A stretch of 64,000 nucleotides of DNA from Cryptomeria japonica (taxonomy: Eukaryota > Streptophyta > Pinopsida > Cupressales > Cupressaceae), in NCBI RefSeq assembly GCF_030272615.1, contig NC_081405.1:310945235-311009234 (forward strand), in the 5' to 3' direction. The notes under the pieces were generated by a model, which saw nothing but the letters and a program-made list of their open reading frames with translations, had not been told where the DNA came from and did not search any database. This document shows positions 24,819 through 36,793 of this stretch, one piece after another; the stretch's first letter is position 1; every line of letters starts with the position of its first letter. The position numbers were made by a program, and so were the translations under genes.

Positions 24819-27479
24819 TTAGGTGTAGAACTTCTTGAGATGGGTGTTGTTGATAGGTTAATCAAATAGATCTCCTTCTGATGTAGATATCTGATATACC
24901 CTAGATCCATATGCTATTATGATGACAAATGGACCTAACCAGTTTGGCTCAAATTTGCCTTTCTTTTCCTGATCTTGTTGATTGCGGGGATTTTCTTTTA
25001 GTACCAAGTCATCGACCTAAAACATTCTTGGCTTCACTCTATGGTTGTAGCTTCTAGACATTCTTTGTTGATATGCTTTTAGATCATCAAAAGCATGTTG
25101 ACAGTGTTCATCTAGCAACTCCATCTCTTGTAGTCTAGAAACCCAGTATTCCTCATCTAGGATGAGTCCTTTTAGTGATACTCTAAGTGAAGGTATTTTG
25201 ACTTCAATGGGTAAGATGGCCTCTAATCCATACACAAGTGCATATGGTGTGGCTCCTATTGGGGTACGGATGCTAGTTCGATATGCCCATAAGGCAGGAT
25301 TTAGTTGGACATGTCAATCAGGACCAACATCGTTCACAATTTTCTTTAGGATTTTCATAATGGTTTTGTTTGAAGCTTCTGCTTGGCCATTTTATTGAGG
25401 ATAATAAGGTATGGAAAAATGATGCTCGATATGAAATCTTTCTTGTATATCTTGGTTCTTGAAGGGTCTACAATTATCAGTGATAATGGAACTAGGAATA
25501 TCGTACCGACAGATAATGTAGTTTAATATGAATGAGGACATTTGCTTGCTAGCAATGGTGGTTAATGGAATAGATTTGATCCACTTTATGAAATAATTAG
25601 TGGTTGTGATTATGAACTTGTGTCCATTTGAGGAGGGGGGATGGATCTTACCCATGAGGTCAAGTCCCCATTGACAGAATGACCATGATCTTGTGAACGA
25701 CTGTAGCTCTTGTGTTGCTGCATGTATAAGATTACCATGGATTTGGCATTTCTGGCACTTTCTAACAAATAGATAGGATTCCTTTTCCATGTTTGGGCAA
25801 TAATATCCCATTTTGAGAAGTTTCTTGGCTAGAGTAGGACCACTTGAATGAGTACCACAAATATCTTTGTCAACTTCTTGTACGACCATTTCAGATTTGT
25901 TACTTTCAAGACATCTAAGGAGAGTACCATCAAGACCTTGTCGGTAAAGCGTATCAGTTGTTAGGGTGTACCAGGCTACTTGACAGATAAGGATTAATTT
26001 TTGGTTCCAAGATAGATCATGTGGAACAATATTTTTTTAAGATGTATAGATTTTCCCATAGGCTGGAGATTCAAAACTAATTAGCTGGCATATGACTTGG
26101 GAATCGGGATTGTCATAGGCCGGGAAAAATAATTGTTCCACTAGGAATTCATAATGAGTTTGTTGTTTTGGTATTTGTAGAAGAGAGCCAATGGTTGTCA
26201 TGGCATCTTAAATCATCCACCATTCTCTTGTATGGCATCAACTTTTCATCCTTTGTCTGATAGTCATCATTTACTGATTGATAACCAACTGAGAGTCCCC
26301 ATAGACTAGTAACTTTGTGATGTTCCATTCTACTGCTACTTTGATACCCGTGACTAGTGCTTCATATTCTGCTATATTGTTTGTGCAAGGGAACATCAAC
26401 CTATAAGATCTAGGAATGGTGTGTCCTTCCAGAGTAATAAATAGGATTCTAACACTCAATCCATATTGTTTGTAAGATCCATCAAAGTACAGTACCCATG
26501 GTTGTGTTGATAGTGTGACGACATCCGTATCTGGGAATTCAATGTGCATAGGATGATCATTTTGAAATGGTGCTTTAGCTAACTGGTCTATGATGGCTTG
26601 GCCTTTGATTGATATTCTATCCACGTATTGAATGTTAAATTCACTCAATATCATTACCCACTTTGTTGGTCATCCTGTTGCAGTGGCCTTGTTGAGTAGA
26701 TATTTTAATGGATCTATCTTTTCTATGAGCTTGATGGTATGTGCCAACATATAGTGTCATAATATCTGAGAAGTGAACACTACTGCTAAACAAGCTTTCT
26801 CAATGAATGTATAGTTAAGTTCATTTCCACTCAATGTTTTGTTGATGTAGTAGATGACCCTTTCTTTTCCTATCACATCTTCTTGTGCTAGCAAAGCTCC
26901 CAAATATACCTCAATAGCTAATATGTAGAGTAGAAATGGTTTTTTTTTTTCTATGGGTGGTATTAATATAGGTGGATTTACCAGATATTGTTTCAATTGG
27001 TCAAAAATTTCTTCACATCTCTCCTCCCATCTAAAAGGAACATTATTGTGTAGGAGATGTGTAAAAGGAAGACAATTGTCTGCCAGTTGTGCGATGAATC
27101 TCTTGATGGATTGAAGTCTTCCTTGTAGTGATCTTATTTGGCTAATGTTCTTAGGAGGTGACATTTCCATTGTGGCTTGAACTTTTGATGGATCTACTTC
27201 AATGCATTTAGCTGATACTATGTATCCTAGGAGTTTTCCTAATGTGACTCTGAATACACACTTCTTTGGATTTAGTTGTACATTGAACTGTTTTAACCGC
27301 TGAAAGAATTTATCTAATATTTCTAAATGTCCTTCCCTTGTAAATGATTTGGCTATCAGATCATCTACATAGTCTTCCATGAATGTATGCATCATGTCAT
27401 GAAAAATTGTAGTCATTGCACATTGATAAGTTGCTCCTACATTCTTTAATCCAAAAGGCATGACGTTCCAACAATATGG
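24819..27479 (-). pseudogene. N1 pol: reverse transcriptase, two RNase H regions, integrase
   Basis: Begins inside reverse transcriptase at YCWNVMPFGLKNVGATYQ (27476) because the front is deleted. The active-site block EDYVDDLIAKS lies near 27385-27355. The first RNase H region (PFLLYILAIEVYLGALLAQE) follows to 26757. A second, Tat-type RNase H (26654-26271) keeps YFDGS, NNIAEYEAL and YGDSQLVINQ. Integrase (25889-25280) shows its zinc-finger CQKCQIHG and D,D,E positions in WGLDLMG, IITDNCRPF and GQAEASNK. The tail (25235-24819) includes YGLEAILPIEV, KFEPNWLGPFV and ends LKKFYT. In-frame stops separate the blocks, so it is inactive. Confidence 0.9.
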
Positions 27480-27970
27480 CTAAGTAAGAAAGGAGAAAGC
27501 CTTTAATGGTTTGAGAAGTGACTCCTTCCTAATCCTTAGTTTAGGAATGTGCAAATTCTTAGGAGGGGGTTTAGGCTAATTAGAAGGGTTTAGAAAAATC
27601 TAGAAGAAGGGTTAGGCATGCAACTTGCCTATTCTAGAAAGAGCAAGTGGGACGAATTTAGAATTTTAAATAAATGTTAATTTATTTAAATGATAAAGGA
27701 AGATTTAATTAAATGTAGGAGGAGATTTAATAAAATAAACAAGATTTATTTATTTAATTAATAATCTGAATTTGGCTAGGTGAATTAAATAAATTGAATA
27801 ATATATTTAATTAATAGAAGATGGGGGTGAATTAATTAAATATCAATTTAATTAATAGTTAGAAAATGTAAGATAGAATAATTAAATGTGAATTTAATTA
27901 ATATCTAGATGGGTGATATTTAAACAAATATAAATGCATTTAATGAAGTGGACATAAATAGGTGTCTATA
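27480..27970 (-). repeat. Remnant of N1 5' LTR
   Basis: Matches 15765-16254 closely and ends, in plus sense, GGTGTCTATA where the 3' LTR has GGTGTCTACA. It joins pol directly at 27479/27480, so about 840 bp of LTR plus all the leader, gag and protease are missing. Confidence 0.85.
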
Positions 27971-28425
27971 GGACCCACGAAAATAAGTACAGAGTAAGTA
28001 GGAGGAGATCTATAGTTTGTAATCTGTCAAAGTTGAAACTACCAAGAGTTATCAGAGAAGGGTGCCTTAGTCCTGGGATAGGTCGAGTTGGGTGCCTTTC
28101 TCCCTCCACTTCTACCTAAAATTTAGACAAGTTAGTTACAGTTTGCTTTGCTATATCTTCTTCTAGAATTAGTCTACCACTTCACCATTTTTCTGGGCAA
28201 GATGAAAAACTATCATTTCAACCTATTTGATCCTAGTTTGTACATTCTTCAATTACAATTTTCATAGTCATATTACTTACACACCGAAGGACCATCGAAT
28301 CCTCTTTGTGCTTAAGCTATCTTGAGCCTACTGGATCATTCTCCTTCCAATTTAATCTGGTAGAAAGGAAATAGATTCCTTGCTTGCATGCATAGGCTTG
28401 TGAATCCTATTTCCCATACCTTACA
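27971..28425 (+). repeat. 3' LTR of E1, second part
   Basis: Resumes the E1 LTR at GGACCCACGAAAATAAG and ends CCTTACA. It corresponds to 9054-9509 of the 5' LTR, including CTATCATTTCAACCTATTTG and the CCTTCCAATT block. Confidence 0.9.
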
Positions 28426-28430
28426 ATTGG
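28426..28430. repeat. Right target-site duplication of E1 (ATTGG)
   Basis: Exact copy of 8283-8287, directly after the CA end of the 3' LTR. Confidence 0.9.
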
Positions 28431-30482
28431 TAATAATCTAAAGCCTTCCAGTTTAAGATATGCCTAATATTTAGGAACATTTAGGCAATCAGTTGATAAA
28501 GAACCAACATGTCATTCATAAGATGAAAAGGTTGTGTAACTATAAAGATACCATGTGTGTGTTAAAAGGGTGAGTGATGATGTGTGAGTTAGATCTATAG
28601 AAAGTATGGAGGTATAATTGAAAAATATATTATTAAATGGTCATTCCTTATATCTTTAAAATAAGTGTCCTTACCTCTAAGTCGCACCTATCATGATCTC
28701 AAAATAATATAATGAAAATATATCCCATCCAATTATGTATGATCAGGGTCTTAACTCCCTAAAATATTAATTTCATATTTCTCTTACTACAAAATCCTAA
28801 ATGGAAGAATCCAATTACTTGATCTAGAAGTGTCTAGAAATTTTATTGACTCATGGTATAATGTTGGTACTATACACAAAAAGGAAGTTAAGGTATTGAA
28901 ACAAGTTTTTCTTACACTAACCTTGAGAGGAGGTTTATGCAGAAAAATAAAAATCTTTACAATAGTTACAAAAACTTAACAAAAATAAACATAAATAACA
29001 TGCATACCACAACATAATCATTTATGTGGAAAAACCCTTTTGGGGAAAAAATACCCACACTCCAAAATCTGCTCAACATATTAATTAGAAATCAAAAACA
29101 AATTACAAATACTCGTAGAGTAAGATTCTCGCAGAAGTATCACCAATAGAGATCTAAAGACAACTCGGTAGCTATCAAACTATCAGAATACATCACAATA
29201 CACAAATGTATAATGCCCTTGTAAAATAGGGTTTCCTTCTAAGGAAAGAAAAAGCACACAAAATATCCATCATTAGATATGTGATCTAATGATGAAAGGT
29301 CAAGATGTACAATGATAACTTATACATAAAATGTGGCTTTTGGAGGAACTGCCCTCGGACCCCGCAAGGGGGTACCCCCCTTACAACCCCCACACTTATT
29401 TATTAACAGTAACCTTTTATTAATGTAAGGTTGAGACACCATTTTCCTAACATACACCATTTTTGTCTTGACGATAATATATAGGATCCTTTAAAAATCA
29501 TGTGTTTATATCATGAACCTTTAAGTCATCTTTGTCTATGTCCCATAGCTTGCATGATGTCAACCCATTATCTATAATTATTTGTCACTTTTTTATTAAA
29601 TAATAAAAGAAGAAACAAATGACAAAATAATTTTTTTTCTTGTAAGTATATAATATGGACATTCTTCGATACCAATACATGAGGAGAGCAAAATATAGAC
29701 ATATTTGTTACATACATATAGCTTCACAAATCTTGTATTGAATTTTATGCAATACAATCTTGTAATTTATAGTTGCATCATGATATCACATTATTCATGT
29801 GTACTCTTTTTACAAGCACTCTAAATTAGCATATATGTATCATTATTTAATTCACTTTTCCCCATAATACCTTTGAATGTTTCAGATACTATCCATTAGG
29901 AATATCTATCCTTGGATCAATGGTATTAGAGTGTACACCTTCCTACTTTTGGATCACCAAGCTCATATCCATACATCATAGTGATACTAGAATTTCTCAC
30001 ATATATATTTCTCTATATTTTGTATCGCCACTCACATGAGGTTTGATCATATGACATGATCTCAAAACTCATGATCACTTGTCTTGCATTCCTTTATGAT
30101 CTCAATTGATGGAAGAAAAATCCATTTCATATATGTTAATTTACCGTGTTTGATTAAATGGTAAAGAATACTTTAGAGTAATGAAAAAACAATTTGGAGC
30201 AATATTATGCATGATAAAAATATAGGATCATTAATTAATTTGTGCAACTTCTAAGGTTAGTGCAAGATAATGGGTCCACTTTTTGGCCAAAAAGTGACAA
30301 CCTTTTTTCCTAAAAATCACAGTTTGTTATAGTTGGGGGAAAAATGGAGCACTTATACCTGAAATATTAAAATAGTGTTAAATTATGAAATTTTAGGATT
30401 TTATTTCTAGTTTTCAAATATATAATTTAATGTAACACCTAAATGATAAAATTTTGTTTTAAATAGGATGTTTAAAAGTGGT
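28431..30482. other. Unassigned sequence with a possible Copia LTR fragment
   Basis: No gene recognised. The part at 28900-29470 has the general look of the Copia LTRs in this window read on the minus strand (GGAAAAACCC...GGGGAAAAAATACCCA near 29030, and a GC-rich block CGGACCCCGCAAGGGGG near 29357), but no primer site or boundaries were found. The rest (29470-30480) is AT-rich. Confidence 0.35.
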
Positions 30483-32003
30483 TGTAGCATCATAAATTGT
30501 ACACTTTTATTAGTGTGTCCAATTTCACACTCTCCTAGCACCTATTTTAGTATTTCCCTTTCCTCTATGCATTATAGGACCTTTATTGTAAATAATTAAT
30601 ATTTAAATTAAATCATGGCTATTATTCCACTTTATTACATCATCACACTTATTTGGGACCTTTGTTCTAGGTGTACCCTTTAAATTATTTTATCCTGATT
30701 TATCCTTAATCCTACCTCTATTTCAACTCTCAAAGCATATTTCACATACCTATGCATTATGGTTTGAGCCACCAAGCTGGATTCGACTTTAGAACCCTGT
30801 TATCTTTCATTCCTCGAAAGTCAAAAAAATATTGTCAGGACTCGGGTGAATTCCACCACCATGGTCCCACACTTTTTTTCTCGAATTTCGGGAGGACAAT
30901 AAGACGATCATATCCTATCCAAATATAGCTTCATGTGAAAATAAATCAATTCTAAGTTGTCATAAAGGTGATTTTAACTATGAAATCCCTATATAAGGCA
31001 TCCCTCTCAATTTATTTGAACATCTAGGAGCATCTTATCTTATGCTAATATTATTGTCCAATTCAAGAGCATTTCTTCTTCCTCGAGAGTATATCTAATT
31101 AAAGGAGCAAAAAAATACATCAAGGCATATACAACTTATATTTTCCCTATGATTTCAGAATGGATTTTATGTGATTTATCATGTTATTGCATCAACACAT
31201 GGAGGACTTATCCTATGAGAATTGCATCACCTACTGAAGGTGTAATCATCCGCATTCAAGCATTTCAATTTTAAGTCTTACCTCTGCCCTCAAAAGGCAC
31301 ACTTTCAATTCCATTTTTATTTAAATTAGGGTCAATTCCAAATCCAGGGTTTTACCTAAGGAAAACCCCTATCCACAACTCCCTTTCTTTCCTCTTGTGT
31401 GCATCTATACGTATCTGACAAAGTTGGAAGACTTCAGGAAATCTCAGGAAGCAAGGTACAAGTCTTATGTCAAAATTTTAACTTAGTTCTCAAGGACCAA
31501 GGTGTCCAATGCCCCTATCCAAATACCATGATGCCCAACACCCTGGTCCTCCTAGTTCAACTCTAGATTTTAGGGTTACCACTCGAATTGCATCAGGAAT
31601 CAAATCTTCAAATCATAGCTCAGAACACTAGGGTGCCCAACACCCTAGTCTTGTCAATTTAGCTTCAGATTTCATCTACAGTTGCACAGTAAAATTCCCT
31701 ATTCACTCGTGTACCTATTGTGAAGTTTCTATTTCACTATCATTTAGCATCATCAATCCAAGTTGCTAGTTCATGCATGTACCTTCTGACCTTAGATTTG
31801 GCATTCAATTTACATCTTTTCAATTACATTTTCAACTTAAACAAAAGGGGAATAGGACTTCAATCCATATTTAACCTTTTCTTAATAAAATTGAGGTTGG
31901 ATCTATTGTGGTCATCCTCCTTTTAATGTGATGCATGTGAAAGTTAGGTTATTCCTAGTTTACAAAGCATAACTTATGAAACCCTAATTTTCCATCTATA
32001 ACA
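30483..32003 (+). repeat. 5' LTR of E2
   Basis: About 1.52 kb, TGTAGCATCA to CTATAACA, directly followed by the primer site. It carries three copies of a palindromic module: near 31494-31520, 31525-31550 and 31627-31649 (ACTAGGGTG, six bases, CACCCTAGT, perfect arms). Confidence 0.8.
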
Positions 32004-32006
32004 TTT

Positions 32007-32023
32007 TGGTGAACTCGACTCTC
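32007..32023 (+). promoter_or_regulatory. Primer binding site of E2
   Basis: TGGTGAACTCGACTCTC, 3 bp after the LTR end, the same position and sequence type as in E1 and E3. Confidence 0.75.
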
Positions 32024-32496
32024 ATGCTTACAACACTTTTTTTTTTTCATTTTCAGATTTGATTCATATGCACTTAATTATTTCATATTTTTCATCATTT
32101 GTGAAACACATAGATTATGCATTCATGGTTACATTCATTTGATGGCTAGTTCACCACATTACATTTTGGAAAACCCCACCTTATTACATTGCATTTTTTT
32201 ATTTGCAGGTTTATTTTAGTTAAAAATAAGAAAAATACAAAAGCATTTTGGTTTTATGCATTTTGTGTGTGTTCCAATTTATATGAATTGTTACATTACA
32301 TCATAATTGCATATGAAATTTTTATCGTCTTTTGCTCGTTCCTTTTCAAGTCTTATTCAAGATGTTCATGATGTTCCCTTTTATGCATATGATGACAACT
32401 TAGCTATTCCTTTCATTCATAGCTATGATTTACCTCTCTTAAGGATCCTCCTACCCATGATGACACTTTGATGCAAGAAGAGAATATTAACACTTA

Positions 32497-33643
32497 TGAA
32501 AGAAATGGAAAATAACAAGATAGTTAAGCATGCTATATATATTTAAAACAATGCAAACATATCAAATATAACTAACATATTAGCTTCCAAGCTCCATGGA
32601 TAGAGATAGAAATGGCATGCCCAAGCTCCATTTGATTTTCTCTTTTGGATTGGATTGTGGGATGATCTTCAAGTTAAACAATAACAATTAGGAAAATGGT
32701 AGGCTAATCAATGGACAAATGGATTAAACTGAAGGATGGAAATGACAATTTGACATTATGATGGTAGGGTGAATGGATTGAGTGATGAAAGGAGGATAAT
32801 TGGGATGCAAATGGGAGAGATTATGGATGCAAACTAACAACATAAGATTTCAAATGAGGTAAATGATTTGTGAAGGGAGGAAGCTCCAATTTATAGATTT
32901 TAGAATTTGAAATGGATGGTCAGGATTGAAAAATGATGAAGGGCCAAGATTGAATGTGAGGAGATGAGGTGGCTTAGCTTCATATCCTTGTGACATGTAT
33001 CGCAAGGAGAAGTATCTTGGGAAGAAAACTTCACATAGATAAGAGGTCAAGGTGTTCTCACACATGTGTGAACATATTGGGAAGAACATGGAGATGACAA
33101 GTGGAAACACTTTTGGTAAAGTATAAGAGTCCTAGGTTTGAGGAGGGTGACATGTGGTTGGAAAGGGAAAGTTTACGGTGGCTCTTATGGGGAAGAGAAT
33201 TCCCACACATGTGTGATCATCATCGGGTCAAAGATGAGGTGGAGGTGGAAAGTGACCCTTGAATGCAAGCCCATTTATGAGGGGGAGTCACATGTAGGTG
33301 GGATGAATTTAAAATTGAAGAAAATGCTAATGATGATTAGGCTTAATGAAGGGGACAATGGATAATTTTTAGGAATCAAGGGATTAGTCAATTAATTAAC
33401 AGATTGGGCTTACAAGAAATATTGAATAAATCAGCTAAAGTTGAGAATTAAATCAAATTTTAGAAGAATAAGGGATTATATAATTAATTTGATAAATTAA
33501 TTATATGGTTGGGGGAAAACATTAACTAAATATAATTTATTTAATTTGAAGAAGAATAGAGGGCTAACATAATTAATAGAATCAATTATGCGAGTAGGGA
33601 TAAATTAATTAAATATTAATTTAATTTATTTTAGGTGTCTACA
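32497..33643 (-). repeat. Solo LTR S1 (N1-type)
   Basis: Bounded by TG and CA and by the 5-bp duplication ACTTA (32492-32496 and 33644-33648). On the minus strand it begins TGTAGACACCTAAAATAAATT, like N1. No internal element sequence remains, so it is the product of LTR-LTR recombination. It contains TTAATTAAAT-rich blocks (33380-33630). Confidence 0.85.
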
Positions 33644-34228
33644 ACTTATTTTCAAACTCTCTCTTCTAAGGATGAACTTTTAATGAATGATGTTGATCTT
33701 TATCCTAAAATGCTCCTCTCCCATAAGGAGATCCTAGAGGAAGAGGGTGATATCATAAACACCTTTCTTAATGTCACCTTACCTTCCATACATGGTATTT
33801 ATCTTAGAGATGAAGCATCAATGGATAGTGTTAATCCTTCTCCTGAATATTGTCTGAAGAAAATCTTAGAGAATGACTACAAATTTTGATAACTAGAGCT
33901 TCTCTCCCTCTCTCCCAAAATTGGTCCTATCCATGATGACATTTTGGTGCAAGAAAAGACTATCAACATTTCTTTTAATAGTCCACCTACTAGGAATAAT
34001 GTTGATATTTCTCCTAAAATTAACCATCCTTGTAAGGATGCTCTTAGGCTACAAGGATACAATATCACTAATAATCCCTTGCGGATTTCCCTTTCATTCA
34101 ATACAAAGACAATCCTATTCATGAAGAAGTGTTTAAGGTTGATAAACCTCTTTATGAACCATTGGATTTTGTCTCTAATAGATCTTTCTCACATATTTCC
34201 AAACCATCTTTGATCAATATAATACATA

Positions 34229-35296
34229 TTGTGAAATCTGGAATCTACATCTGCAACACAAACACTCAATAGATCATTACATGCATGGTTAGTTGATGAA
34301 AATCAAAACATGTAAAACCATAAAAAAATGACCTATTGCCTCCTAAAAGATGCAAGTATATTTTTTCTCTCAGATTTGTCTAAGCAATACCACTGACTTG
34401 ACTACACCAAGATGAAGGATTTAATCTATATGAATGCAAACTAGATGAATGCAAGATTAATAAAATAAGCTAGAGTAATCCAAAATGATATTGGATACAT
34501 GATTGTATGCATGATTAATTTAAGATGCTAATTATTCTAGATGATTGAGATAAAATTTCCTATAGTAATGATGCTATAAATATGAGTGCAAGGGATCATT
34601 TATTACTCCAAGATGAGGGGTATTTATAGGAATTCCAAGGCCAAAGCTGAGGTGGCATGAATCGACTGTCCATATTTGATTTGAAGATATTAAGGGCTAA
34701 GATTGGGGAAGTTGGAGAAGAGGTTGGAGGAAGGGACACTTGTCATCTCTGTGGTGACAAGTGTCAAGGAACCTTGCTCATGAGAGGGAAAGTGTCCAAG
34801 GGAGGAGACATGTGGCAAAAGTGCCATGCATCTCAAGGGGAGAATATCCAAGTCATAAGAGGTTAGGATAAAAGAGGTTAGGATGTGCAAGATAGGATAA
34901 GGTTAATTAAACCTAGGATTAGATAGAATGGGTTAGGTTAGGGGGTGGTTAGGTTAGGTGGTTAGAAGTTAGGAGCCATGTGCTCATTTGAATTTAGAAA
35001 TTCAAATATTAGGAAAATATAATTAATTTCAACAAATCATGATTTGATTTGTTTTAACTAATTATGAGATTAGAAGAGTGAATTTAAAATGGGGGGAGAA
35101 TTAATTAATTTAGATTAACTAATTAAAGGGAAATTATTGAAATGAACTTAATGAATAAATCCTTAGATTTATTTATAAGTAGACTGAATGGGGAAATTAG
35201 TCAAATTATTTGTGAATTCAATTAATTGGGAAGGGTTATTAATTAAATAAATACATATTTAATTAATTATCTTCAGACTATTTTTAGGTGTATACA
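34229..35296 (-). repeat. Solo LTR S2 (N1-type)
   Basis: Bounded by CATAT duplications (34224-34228 and 35297-35301). Minus-strand start TGTATACACCTAAAAATAG, end GATTTCACA. Removing it restores the E2 reading across the junction. Confidence 0.85.
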
Positions 35297-35539
35297 CATA
35301 TTAATGGTTATGAAACACCTAACAAGCATGTGATTGTTGTTCAGGGTGGTATTACTACTCAAACCTCTCAGCCTCTTAATAAACCTCTTTTTGTGGTTCA
35401 AGGTGGTTATAATAATGATACTTTTTACACTCCTAACAAACTAGTTATTGTCGTACAAAGAGGTTATGCCACCAAGAGTCCTTATGAATATGCCAAACAA
35501 ATCACCCGAGATAGTTACAGTTCAGTTGCCTACACATAT

Positions 35540-36793
35540 TGTGAGGTAGGAAAATAGAAAAACATCAAAGCAATATTATATTAGGCAACCACAAACCTAA
35601 ATTGCAATGAAAACAGATCCTATCACATTCAATAAAGGAATAAAAGCATTACATCAAAAGATAATGAAAACCAAAGTGCAGATGTTCCCTCCATTGACCT
35701 CCATTGTTTCTCTTTTTCCTCCAAATGCATTGTGGATTTCACCTAAAAAGTGGAGGTGTGATAGAAGCAATATGATAGGAAAATCGCTAGCGTGAGGATA
35801 CTTGAGACGTGGTTTTTTCAAATGATTGAAAAAATAAATCAATTTATGGAGAAAATTGTCTCCAAAATGACATGAGAAAATCAAGGCAAATGGAAGAGGC
35901 AAATTGATTCAAAAATGGCATAATTGATATGAAAAAATATAACAAATTTATTGACAAGTTGCTATGTGAAAATATGAGAAATTGAAGAGAGATTTATGCT
36001 TCATGATTTGAGCAAAATGTGGAGACAAATTAGTGGAGAAATGGTGGGAGAAAATATAGGAAATGAGAAGCATGAAATTAGGGATGACAAATTATGACAA
36101 AATTAGGAGAAAATTAAGGGAGAGAAATGTGGGAATAATTAATAATTTCTCATTTATTAATTAGCCCACAAAAGATAAATTAGCCAGTTAAATAAAATAT
36201 TTAATTGTGACACAAGACATAGGGTAAATGAATAAATTCATTTATCCTAAGGAGGATGTTGGAAATGATTAATAATTAAAGAATTATTAAACCCTATAAA
36301 GGAGAAAAGGAATGAAATAGGTCAAAATAATATCATGACACAATTAATCTGTTAAATGAATGATCATGATCATGATCAAGAAGATAATTGACAAGGACCA
36401 AAAGTTTCTTAAATTGATAATGACAGAGACCAATGACAAATTGGCCAAAATTGACAAGATTGATTTGATAAAGGATGATTGGTGAAGGATTGATGACAAA
36501 TCAATCAAAATTAACAAAAAATAATAATGAGAAATGATGCTTGATTAACATTAAAATTTGATCATGATCATGAAATGACAATTGAGAATGACATTAATAA
36601 GACATGAATTGAAACAATTGAATAGGATCAAATAGGAAGAGAAAGCAAAAGAATGACACAATGTTAATAGATGATAAAGATCAAATTTGTAACATAGAAG
36701 AAACATTAGTAAGAAGCGAAAACCCTAAAATAAGGTCACACAAACATGTTAAAGTATGGCACCACAAGTGTTGTCCATTTTTAGATGCCTACA
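35540..36793 (-). repeat. Solo LTR S3 (N1-type)
   Basis: Bounded by CATAT (35535-35539 and 36794-36798), the same 5-mer as S2. Minus-strand start TGTAGGCATCTAAAAATGG. The flanking host sequence TGCCTACACATAT is matched on the other side by the LTR end plus duplication, giving a 13-bp direct repeat. Confidence 0.8.

Larger units (their letters stand above)
14916..27970 (-). mobile_element. N1: Tat-type Gypsy with an antisense PMD gene, internally deleted
   Basis: Minus-strand element nested in the 3' LTR of E1. In its own direction (right to left) it has a truncated 5' LTR (27970-27480), a deletion that removed the rest of that LTR, primer site, gag, protease and the front of reverse transcriptase, then pol (27479-24819), an unusually long 8.5-kb stretch between pol and the 3' LTR, a polypurine tract (16268-16255) and the 3' LTR (16254-14916). 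Two RNase H-like regions in pol and a long post-pol region with an opposite-strand gene are features of the Tat lineage. Confidence 0.85.
8288..28425 (+). mobile_element. E1: non-autonomous Gypsy/Tat-like element, split by nested N1
   Basis: A complete element: 5' LTR (8288-9509), primer site, gag-protease remnant, 3' UTR, polypurine tract (14137-14150) and 3' LTR in two pieces (14151-14915 and 27971-28425). Without the nested element N1 it is about 7.1 kb. There is no recognisable reverse transcriptase, RNase H or integrase between protease and 3' LTR, and no gap that could hold a full pol, so it must have depended on enzymes from another element. The two LTRs look roughly 85 % alike by eye in their first ~110 bp, so the insertion is old. 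The relationship to Tat elements is inferred from gag and protease motifs. Confidence 0.85.

Noticed and set aside
30900-31400. Possible gene in the E2 LTR
   Set aside because: Only short frames; the segment is LTR by position and by similarity of its ends to E1 and E3.
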